In this document: positions 1 to 5,402 of the stretch, in pieces
How positions within the stretch are numbered: the stretch's first letter is position 1
Layout: every line of letters begins with the position of its first letter
From: Candidatus Zipacnadia bacterium
GTDB lineage: Bacteria > Armatimonadota > Zipacnadia > Zipacnadales > Zipacnadaceae
Direction of reading: 5' to 3'
DNA: 7,682 nucleotides
Assembly (NCBI GenBank): GCA_029821255.1
Contig: JALGTS010000049.1
Location: 1-7,682, forward strand
Translations under genes and position numbers: made by a program
Notes under the pieces: model-generated
What the model was told of the DNA's origin: nothing
The model's input: the letters and a program-made list of their open reading frames with translations, nothing else
Databases searched by the model: none

Positions 1-341
1 GCCAGGTCCGCGTGGTCTCTTGCGTTACTGCACGGGGTATTACCCCGACAGGCGAGCCCCAACAGCCAGTGAACAAATTCGCGCCACATGACCGAGTCTA
101 TGTAGCCTTTGCCTACATCAACGGCACCAAAGGCGAGAAATTGCGAGTGGAGTGGTATGGGGGCGAGCTGCGCCTGGAGTCGGCTACGCAGAAGCTGACT
201 ATGAAGGGAGCTGCCGGGCGCGGATTTGCCTGGCTACAGGCCGAAGATAAGGGCCTGCCCACGGGAGATTACCGGGTGGCAGTGTTTAGCTCAGCGGCTG
301 AAGAACCGCTGGCTGAAGCGCGCTTCACGGTCCAGCCCTGA
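1..341 (+). CDS. C-terminal fragment of a protein of unknown function with a beta-sandwich-like end domain
   Basis: The reading frame is open at the left edge (codons from base 3) and ends with TGA at 339-341, so this is the 3' part of a gene that begins outside the window. A GTG at 12 could be a start, but nothing upstream of it argues for initiation there and the frame runs on through it. The visible ~112 residues alternate hydrophobic and polar stretches typical of beta strands: F-x-x-x-D-R-V-Y-V-A-F near the start, then L-R-V-E-W-Y, then L-P-T-G-D-Y-R-V-A-V-F, ending in A-R-F-T-V. This layout (a strand after 'DRVYV', 'G-x-Y-x-V', a closing 'A-x-F-x-V') resembles the C-terminal beta domains that finish many secreted or lipoprotein-type bacterial proteins. 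No catalytic motif is visible. The identity of the full protein cannot be told from this piece. Confidence 0.7.
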   Translation, partial: QVRVVSCVTARGITPTGEPQQPVNKFAPHDRVYVAFAYINGTKGEKLRVEWYGGELRLESATQKLTMKGAAGRGFAWLQAEDKGLPTGDYRVAVFSSAAEEPLAEARFTVQP

Positions 342-372
342 GGCCGCTAAGAAGCGACCGGACACCACGCAC

Positions 373-402
373 TTGCCTGAAGCCGGCCACAACGTGTATA
401 AT
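373..402 (+). promoter_or_regulatory. Probable sigma70-type promoter for the small membrane protein gene
   Basis: A perfect TATAAT -10 box lies at 397-402, with TTGCCT (4 of 6 matches to TTGACA) at 373-378 and an 18-nt spacer. It stands in the only gap upstream of the 462 start. A start of transcription near 409 would leave a leader of about 53 nt. Its position 32 nt after the preceding stop suggests the downstream gene is transcribed independently of its left neighbour. Confidence 0.65.
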
Positions 403-461
403 ATGCTTGTGATTTGGTTTATAGCCTGGCTATCTGCGGCAGTACAAGAAGGGGGACCACG

Positions 462-923
462 ATGAGCGAGAACGACCAGAGTCAGCAGTTCGGACAAGGA
501 GCCCAGCCGCCGTCCACCCCACCCGGCGGGCCACCTGAGCCGCCCCAGCCTCCGCCCAGCAGTTTCGCACCATCGGCCAACACATCAGGAACCGGCGGCC
601 CAGTGCCTGAAGAGATCAAGGGCTGGAACTGGGGGGCATTCTGGCTGACGTGGATCTGGGGCATCGCGCACAATGTTTGGATTTCGTTGCTGGCCTTTTG
701 TCTGGGCATAATCTGGGCGATTGTCCTGGGCATCAAGGGCAATGAGTGGGCCTGGCAGCACCGCCGCTTTGACAGCATTGAACAGTTCAAGCAAACTCAA
801 GCTGTCTGGGCCAAGTGGGGTTGGATAATCGGTCTTGTGAGCATCGCTCTCTGGATTCTGTGGCTGATCTTCGCCGTGCTGTTGGCCGGTGCTGGAGCCC
901 TCAGCCAAGGCAGCAACTTCTAA
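462..923 (+). CDS. Small Pro-rich N-terminus membrane protein, function unknown
   Basis: This encodes 153 residues. I chose ATG 462 over an in-frame upstream start at 414 because a purine-rich Shine-Dalgarno (AGAAGGGGGA, 447-456) sits just before it. Residues 1-50 are hydrophilic and rich in Pro, Gly, Gln and Ser, probably disordered. A conserved-looking block follows: I-K-G-W-N-W-G-A-F at 52-60, leading into a hydrophobic stretch at about 60-90, which probably holds two closely spaced membrane segments. Next comes a polar loop, G-N-E-W-A-W-Q-H-R-R-F at 93-103. A final hydrophobic helix spans about 118-143. I recall the 'KGWNWGAF ... KGNEWAWQ..R' pattern from widespread uncharacterised bacterial membrane proteins with Pro/Gln-rich N-termini, but I know no established function. 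The Trp richness (more than 10 Trp) is striking. It has its own promoter and converges on the hydrolase gene. Confidence 0.88.
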   Translation: MSENDQSQQFGQGAQPPSTPPGGPPEPPQPPPSSFAPSANTSGTGGPVPEEIKGWNWGAFWLTWIWGIAHNVWISLLAFCLGIIWAIVLGIKGNEWAWQHRRFDSIEQFKQTQAVWAKWGWIIGLVSIALWILWLIFAVLLAGAGALSQGSNF

Positions 924-955
924 GTTCACTAAGTGCGGAGTTGCTTGTAGCCAAC

Positions 956-989
956 AAGCGCCCGGCAAGCCTGCACGGGGAGGGCGCTT
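956..989. terminator. GC-rich hairpin between convergent genes, candidate bidirectional terminator
   Basis: AAGCGCCC (956-963) pairs perfectly with GGGCGCTT (982-989), giving an 8-bp stem around an 18-nt loop. It fills the 67-nt gap between the plus-strand stop at 923 and the minus-strand stop at 991. The plus side is followed by CCTACAACT, not a T-tract; the minus side reads into GTTGGCT. It is therefore not a textbook intrinsic terminator, though its position suits a shared 3' end. Confidence 0.45.
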
Positions 990-990
990 C

Positions 991-1560
991 CTACAACTCT
1001 GCGGTAAGATAGTCGGTTATGGCTTGGGCCAGAATCTGATAGCCTTGCTCAGTAAAGTGAACTCCATCCGCTGCTAATAACACAGCCGGGTCATTGTTGA
1101 CGACAACTTCGTATAGGTCTATCGTTTCTATGCCTGCTGCCGTCATTACTTCGTCGGCAATCCGGTTATAGGCGATGACGTGCCGGTTATGGCGCTCATA
1201 GGACTTGGCTGCCTGATGGCGCTCATCAATAACCGGAGTGGTGCTGCACCAGACGGTACGTAGTGAGCGCCCTGTCAGAGCATCAATAATACCTCGCAAG
1301 TTCGCCCTATATTGATCGGGGGCTGTAGCAAGCTGGCCAGATTGGAGTTTGATGTCATGCAGGCCACAATTAAGCAGAACCACATCCACTTCATAGCCCG
1401 CCATCCAGTCGCCCAGGTTCTCTATTATCCGAGTAGATGAGCCGCCGATGCCTGGGCAGTGAGCTACCGTGTAGTACTCCGCCAGAGAGGTCACCAGATG
1501 CGGCAGATAGCCTATTGAGATTGAATCACCAATTGAGTATAGGAGCTTGTATCGGCGCAT
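991..1560 (-). CDS. SGNH/GDSL-family hydrolase (probable esterase)
   Basis: This encodes 189 residues with no signal peptide, so it is probably cytoplasmic. The family hydrolyses ester bonds in lipids, acetylated sugars or similar substrates using a Ser-Asp-His triad. Visible blocks: block I, G-D-S-I-S at 11-15 with nucleophile Ser13; block II, the G-I-G-G-S-S stretch around 37-42 with a likely oxyanion Gly; block III, N-C-G-L-H-D at 64-69; block V, D-G-V-H-F at 165-169, giving Asp165 and His168. In block III the usual G-x-N-D carries His68 where Asn is expected, a variant I recall in one branch of the family. The start is secure: an in-frame TGA (complement of 1576-1578) lies only five codons upstream of ATG 1560. 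The ribosome binding site is weak (GAGAAA). It is divergent from the exporter gene and convergent with the small membrane protein gene. The substrate cannot be inferred. Confidence 0.92.
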   Translation of the reverse strand: MRRYKLLYSIGDSISIGYLPHLVTSLAEYYTVAHCPGIGGSSTRIIENLGDWMAGYEVDVVLLNCGLHDIKLQSGQLATAPDQYRANLRGIIDALTGRSLRTVWCSTTPVIDERHQAAKSYERHNRHVIAYNRIADEVMTAAGIETIDLYEVVVNNDPAVLLAADGVHFTEQGYQILAQAITDYLTAEL

Positions 1561-1652
1561 GGTAAATTTCTCTGCTCATTTGTTAGTCGTTGGTATGTTC
1601 TCTGAACCAGGTTCGCGGAAGGCATAGTTATTCCTCTCTGCAAATTTACCAT
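1559..1652. repeat. 11-bp perfect inverted repeat in the divergent intergenic region
   Basis: ATGGTAAATTT at 1559-1569 is repeated inverted as AAATTTACCAT at 1642-1652, with 72 nt between the arms. The left arm overlaps the start codon of the hydrolase gene. A separate palindrome, GAACC-A-GGTTC, sits between them at 1604-1614, near the midpoint. The arrangement could be paired operator sites for a regulator controlling one or both divergent genes, but no convincing promoter boxes were found in the 157-nt region. The repeat is seen; its function is inferred. Confidence 0.45.
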
Positions 1653-1717
1653 TGACTCGTTGCAGACACCATACATGACAACTCACAAACCAGAATAGAG
1701 CAAGGACAACGACACAA

Positions 1718-2221
1718 TTGGCGCAACACCTATTTGAGGCTCTACATAATCTGCCCCCGGAGTGGGTAGTCGTCATTCTTTCTGCCCTACCCATCAGCGA
1801 GGTACGCGGAGGCATTCCCGCCGGCATGATAATGGGACTGCCTCTTTATCAGATTCTGCCCTTGGCGATAGTCAGCAACGTGGTTTCGGTAATTCCGGTG
1901 GTCCTGGGGTTTAACTGGGTGGCCCAGCGCCTGGCAGATAAGCCCCTGCTGGGGCAACTTATCACGAGGTTGATTCGACGAGCTCGCGCTAAAGAGGCAC
2001 TGGTCAATAAGCACGGGGTGTGGGCAGTTACGCTGTTCGTGGCTATACCGCTGCCGGTGACAGGGGCATGGACGGGCAGCGTGGTGGCAGCGGTCTTTGG
2101 CATGCGCTTCGGGCGAGTGCTCTTCTGCCTGGCGGTGGGCGTGATGATTGCCTCAACTATTGTCACCTCTCTGAGCCTGGCCGGTGTCCAGATCTTCAAC
2201 GCACTGGCCGCCACGCCTTAG
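1718..2221 (+). CDS. COG2426/Sm_multidrug_ex-type small integral membrane protein
   Basis: This encodes 167 residues. The family (PF06695) is named 'putative small multi-drug export protein', but no transport substrate is firmly established. Signature segments are visible: A-L-P-I-S-E-V-R-G-G-I-P at 23-34, and I-P-L-P-V-T-G-A-W-T-G at 110-120, the two Pro/Gly-rich stretches typical of this group. Hydrophobic segments lie at about 15-40, 43-70, 100-127 and 132-160, separated by a basic loop (R-L-I-R-R-A-R-A-K, 84-92). The start is TTG at 1718, preceded by AAGGA (1702-1706) at an 11-nt spacing; an in-frame stop at 1676-1678 and no in-frame ATG in between rule out a longer form. It is divergent from the hydrolase and precedes cdaA in the same direction, but the 118-nt gap holds a strong promoter, so co-transcription is not required. 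Confidence 0.88.
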   Translation: MAQHLFEALHNLPPEWVVVILSALPISEVRGGIPAGMIMGLPLYQILPLAIVSNVVSVIPVVLGFNWVAQRLADKPLLGQLITRLIRRARAKEALVNKHGVWAVTLFVAIPLPVTGAWTGSVVAAVFGMRFGRVLFCLAVGVMIASTIVTSLSLAGVQIFNALAATP

Positions 2222-2256
2222 AGCCGGCTTATTCACCCATTGCCGGCACTGTGTGA

Positions 2257-2286
2257 TTGACTATACACTGCACACTGTGATATATT
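2257..2286 (+). promoter_or_regulatory. Strong sigma70-type promoter with extended -10 upstream of cdaA
   Basis: TTGACT (2257-2262, 5 of 6) and TATATT (2281-2286, 5 of 6) are separated by 18 nt. The -10 box is preceded by TGA, which makes an extended -10 (TGnTATATT). Transcription would begin near 2293, leaving a leader of about 47 nt with AGGGGAG at 2320-2326 before the ATG at 2340. The heptamer CACTGTG occurs at 2247-2253, just upstream of the -35, and again at 2273-2279 in the spacer, so a regulator could act here. Confidence 0.7.
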
Positions 2287-2339
2287 TTGAGAGATAGCAA
2301 CGACGAATTAGTCGGCCACAGGGGAGTGTCAGCTCTTCA

Positions 2340-3155
2340 ATGCCTGTCTGGCAGACGGCGTGGGAACTACTCAGTGACATAAGGCTGCGCGATATTATTG
2401 ATATCGCGCTGGTCGCTGTTCTGTTGTACTACTTGCTGCGGTTGCTGCGGCGTACGCGGGCCATAGCCCTGGTCAATGGACTGATTGTGATCCTCTTGGT
2501 CTTTTTGCTTTCCAGTGTTTTGCTACCCACTCTCTACTGGCTACTCAAGTACCTTCTGGCTGGTGGTGTCTTGGCGCTGGTTGTCATCTTTCAGCCAGAG
2601 CTGCGTATGGGGCTGGCGCGATTGGGGCGAGGAGGTGTACTCAGCGGTGCGCTGGGCCGGATTGGCGTGCAGCGCCGTCAGTCAGTCATAAACGATGTGG
2701 TGGAGGCGGCATACCGGATATCCGCAGACGGCTACGGGGCTTTGATCGTCATAGAACGGGAAGATGGCCTAATGGATATCATCCGGACCGGTAAGGTTAT
2801 CAATGCCCGGGTCTCGGTTGATCTACTGCGCACAATCTTCTATCCCAAAGCAGCCCTGCACGACGGAGCGGTAGTGATTCGCGAAGACCAGATAGTTGCT
2901 GCCGGCTGTGCTCTGCCTCATTCGGAGAGCCCCAGTCTATCAGCTACTACAGGTATGCGTCACCGTGCCGCCTTGGGCCTGGCCGAGCGTACCGACGCCG
3001 TCTGTGTAGTCGTCTCTGAGGAGACTGCCGCTGTTTCCCTAGCCGTGGATGGCACTATATCTCCCCGTGTCCAACGACCCCAACTCACCGAGCGACTGAT
3101 GGAGTTGCTGGAAGCCCAGGAACATGAGCCAGGCTTCTTTTTCTGGCGTAAATAA
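2340..3155 (+). CDS. cdaA: Membrane-bound diadenylate cyclase CdaA (DacA)
   Basis: This encodes 271 residues, the usual CdaA length. The enzyme condenses two ATP into cyclic di-AMP, a second messenger controlling potassium and osmolyte balance and cell-wall homeostasis. Three hydrophobic helices (about 20-37, 42-62 and 70-84) anchor it. The characteristic F-Q-P-E-L-R follows at 84-89. A DisA_N/DAC catalytic domain spans about 115-245. Within it, L-H-D-G-A (173-177) is the DGA motif that coordinates metal and ATP, and G-M-R-H-R (205-209) is the RHR motif that binds phosphate; S-E-E-T at 226-229 is also family-typical. All key residues are intact, so the enzyme should be active. The ATG at 2340 has a GGGGAG 13 nt upstream, a somewhat long spacing. 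It has its own strong promoter and is followed 30 nt later by cdaR, its known regulator. Confidence 0.97.
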   Translation: MPVWQTAWELLSDIRLRDIIDIALVAVLLYYLLRLLRRTRAIALVNGLIVILLVFLLSSVLLPTLYWLLKYLLAGGVLALVVIFQPELRMGLARLGRGGVLSGALGRIGVQRRQSVINDVVEAAYRISADGYGALIVIEREDGLMDIIRTGKVINARVSVDLLRTIFYPKAALHDGAVVIREDQIVAAGCALPHSESPSLSATTGMRHRAALGLAERTDAVCVVVSEETAAVSLAVDGTISPRVQRPQLTERLMELLEAQEHEPGFFFWRK

Positions 3156-3185
3156 TGGCTGATTGTCTGACAAAGTGGGGACAAG

Positions 3186-4277
3186 ATGAGCATTCTTCGG
3201 CAAATCTTAGCTGCTATCAAAAACGAGTGGCCATTGAAGCTATTCTCTATCCTGCTGGCAATGATCCTATGGGGCTATGTCATTACCCAGAAGAACCCTC
3301 CAATACAGGAGCAGAAGATACTGCCCGTTGAGACCGCCGGCACTCCCGCCAATCTGATCGCTACCACCATTCAGCCAAGCGAGGTGGAAGTGACCTTTAA
3401 AGGCCGCCGCCGCACGATGGCCGCCGTTGACTTGTCGACAGTCCGCCTTGTCGCTGACCTTAGTGGACTTTCAACCGGCGAGCATAAAGTCCCGTTGGAG
3501 CTGCAAGGACTGCCCGAAAATGTGGAGGCTACCATTGCAAGGCGATTAGCCCGCATAACCCTGGACGTCAAAAGTTCAATTGAAAGACAGATAACAATTG
3601 AGCCTATCGGCAAGCAGGCCGAAGGTTTTCGGTTGGGCAAACCCCAGATAACCCCGCGCAAAGTGACTATCGAGGGGGCAAGTAGCATTCTGCGTCAAGT
3701 CGCCCGTGTGGTAGCTCCCGTAGACATCTCAGGACTTACCAAGACTGTGCAAAAAGAAGTGGCTGTTGAGCTGCGTGATGAACGCAATATGCTGATAGGC
3801 GGCCTGCGGATTCGGCCAACCAAGGTGCAGGTTACAATACCGATTCGCAGCATGGCGACTAGAACTGTTCCCATAACTCCGCAACTCAGCAAGCCTCCCA
3901 CTGGTTATAAAGTCTCTTCGGTACAGACCAGCCCCAGCACCGTCACCATAACTGGCGAGGAGTCCGTTGTGGCGGATGTTGAGTACATCCGCACTGCGGA
4001 GATTGACATCAGTCACCTCCGTGGTCGGAGGACATTTACTCCCACCCTCGTCTTCCCTGAGGGGATAGAGTCGGTGGGTGTGGGAGCAGCCACCGTGACG
4101 GTCACTACTCAGCAAGTAGCTCTGCCAGAAGCGCCCGAAGAGCCAGCAGCCGAAACTGGCGAGGGCCCCGCCGAACCCGGGCCAGATCTCTCTTCGGACA
4201 ACGAGGCTCCATCTGGACCCGCCGCAAGCGGTGCAGGTTCAGGTAATAACAGCGACGGCAATAGTACCAGCGGATAG
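3186..4277 (+). CDS. cdaR: YbbR-domain protein CdaR, regulator of CdaA
   Basis: This encodes 363 residues. The family is anchored by one N-terminal helix and exposes YbbR beta domains outside the cell; CdaR is known to bind and modulate CdaA. The N-terminus shows the characteristic N-E-W-P-L-K-L-F-S (13-21) running into a membrane helix ending around 33, then T-Q-K-N-P-P. Three YbbR-like repeats follow, at about 44-130, 133-220 and 224-310. Each has the recurring pattern 'P-x-x-V-x-V/I-x-G' (for example T-P-R-K-V-T-I-E-G at 156-164 and S-P-S-T-V-T-I-T-G at 249-257). The last ~50 residues are a low-complexity tail rich in Pro, Glu, Ala, Gly and Ser, absent from the core family. GTGGGGA lies just before ATG 3186. 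It is probably co-transcribed with cdaA; glmM, commonly the next gene, is missing because a minus-strand gene begins its 3' end 19 nt downstream. Confidence 0.94.
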   Translation: MSILRQILAAIKNEWPLKLFSILLAMILWGYVITQKNPPIQEQKILPVETAGTPANLIATTIQPSEVEVTFKGRRRTMAAVDLSTVRLVADLSGLSTGEHKVPLELQGLPENVEATIARRLARITLDVKSSIERQITIEPIGKQAEGFRLGKPQITPRKVTIEGASSILRQVARVVAPVDISGLTKTVQKEVAVELRDERNMLIGGLRIRPTKVQVTIPIRSMATRTVPITPQLSKPPTGYKVSSVQTSPSTVTITGEESVVADVEYIRTAEIDISHLRGRRTFTPTLVFPEGIESVGVGAATVTVTTQQVALPEAPEEPAAETGEGPAEPGPDLSSDNEAPSGPAASGAGSGNNSDGNSTSG

Positions 4278-4296
4278 ACTGGCCTGGTTAGGTATG

Positions 4297-5385
4297 TCAG
4301 CGCCCCTCGTAGAGCTTCTTGACCCGCTCGTAGTTGAACTTCACAGCCGGGTCATCAGGGGCTTTCTCGTACATCTCCCGCCACTGCTCAAAGCACGCCC
4401 CCAGTTGGCCTGTGCGCTCCAGGCAGTGGGCCAGCAGGTGGCGTGTGACAATATCAGGCTGCAGCTCTACGGCCTTGCGCAGGTAGGGGATAGCCAACTT
4501 GTATCTCTTGGTCATGAAATAGTGCTGGCCCAGATAATGATAAACCCAGGGATCGTCAGGTAGGGCACTAATGGCGCGGTGATAGATGCCGATGGCACGC
4601 GTGTCGTCGCCCAGGCTCCAGTGTAGCCAGGCGATGTTACTGTAGATCTCAGCCTGAGTGGGGTCCATCAGCAGCATAACCTCCATACAGCGGATACACT
4701 GGTCATAGTCTCCACGGTGCCACCACCAGTCGGTCTCAGCCCTGAAGGCATCGACCAGCACCTGCCAGAAACCAGCAGGCGGCTGGTTCGGGCGCTTAGG
4801 TGCTGCAGCAGGCACCGGCGCCGGCTGCTTCAGAGCCGCCGTAATAGTGGTTCTGATGAACTTGGGCTGCCGAGGCTGAATCTGCTTGAGATTCTGGCGG
4901 ATCCTGCTTGTGTTCAAACGACTCAGACCAAGTACGGCATAATAGCGAATCCACCGTGGCTCGCCGATAAGCGCTGCCCAAGCGGCGTGCTGACCGCGTT
5001 CATCGCCTAAACATGCCAGAGCAATGCCCGTCTGAATGCGCACATCCCGGCAAGGGTCGTCCAGGGCGTTGAGCAAGGGCTTGATAGCATCGCGGTCGCC
5101 GATCTGCCCCAGCACAAAGGCGGCCCGAATTCGGTCCTGGACGCTGCCTTGCCGTACAAGCTGGACCAGCATCGGGACCACCTCGCTGTGGCCCCACATA
5201 ATGGGCAGCGGCGCCCACGGCGGCCGATCCACTCGTTGCGCCATCTCATCAAGGCGCGGCGAATGGACAGCCGGAAATCCGAAATCCGCCGCTTCAAGTT
5301 TAAGACTGTTCTCCGCTGGTAGACCAGCTTCCCCCGAACCGACCATCAACGCAGTCAGGCAGACAATGCAGGCAGCTCGCAACAT
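4297..5385 (-). CDS. Exported HEAT-repeat and TPR protein, function unknown
   Basis: This encodes 362 residues. A signal peptide is likely at 1-20 (hydrophobic core C-I-V-C-L-T-A-L-M-V, ending S-G-E-A). A HEAT/PBS-lyase-like region covers about 67-160, with units such as R-I-R-A-A-F-V-L-G-Q-I-G-D (85-97) and D-V-R-I-Q-T-G-I-A-L-A-C-L-G (114-127). A Pro/Ala linker spans about 187-205. At least three TPR units follow at about 216-345, including N-I-A-W-L-H-W-S-L-G-D and Y-H-Y-L-G-Q-H-Y-F. Both repeat types form protein-binding scaffolds, so an assembly role outside the cytoplasm is a fair inference; there is no enzymatic motif. The start is well supported: GGGAGG (complement of 5395-5400) lies 9 nt before the ATG. 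The start is 17 nt after the stop of the lipoprotein gene, so the two are almost certainly co-transcribed. It converges on cdaR. Confidence 0.9.
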   Translation of the reverse strand: MLRAACIVCLTALMVGSGEAGLPAENSLKLEAADFGFPAVHSPRLDEMAQRVDRPPWAPLPIMWGHSEVVPMLVQLVRQGSVQDRIRAAFVLGQIGDRDAIKPLLNALDDPCRDVRIQTGIALACLGDERGQHAAWAALIGEPRWIRYYAVLGLSRLNTSRIRQNLKQIQPRQPKFIRTTITAALKQPAPVPAAAPKRPNQPPAGFWQVLVDAFRAETDWWWHRGDYDQCIRCMEVMLLMDPTQAEIYSNIAWLHWSLGDDTRAIGIYHRAISALPDDPWVYHYLGQHYFMTKRYKLAIPYLRKAVELQPDIVTRHLLAHCLERTGQLGACFEQWREMYEKAPDDPAVKFNYERVKKLYEGR

Positions 5386-5394
5386 ATCAATAAG

Positions 5395-5400
5395 CCTCCC
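5395..5400 (-). promoter_or_regulatory. Strong ribosome binding site in the lipoprotein-HEAT/TPR junction
   Basis: On the minus strand GGGAGG sits between the lipoprotein stop (TGA, complement of 5403-5405) and the HEAT/TPR ATG at 5385, 9 nt from the start. It fixes the start codon and supports translation from a shared transcript. Confidence 0.75.
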
Positions 5401-5402
5401 AA

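Noticed and set aside
1652..1680. TTGACT at 1652-1657 as a -35 box for the exporter gene.
   Set aside because: No acceptable -10 box lies 16-18 nt downstream; the sequence there is CATGACA.
1576..1827. Minus-strand 83-codon frame with a hydrophobic stretch, directly upstream of and in frame with the hydrolase.
   Set aside because: Nearly half of it is antisense to the well-supported exporter gene, it has no family resemblance, and it ends in a TGA before the hydrolase start.
2223..2247. GCCGGC repeated 13 nt apart after the exporter gene, a possible terminator hairpin.
   Set aside because: The stem is only 6 bp of a self-palindromic sequence and no T-tract follows, so I cannot support termination here.
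2221..2339. Possible c-di-AMP (ydaO-type) riboswitch upstream of cdaA.
   Set aside because: The predicted leader is only about 47 nt, far too short for that riboswitch, and no conserved core was seen.
4278..4296. Search for a terminator between the convergent cdaR and HEAT/TPR genes.
   Set aside because: The gap is only 19 nt and no stable stem was seen in it.
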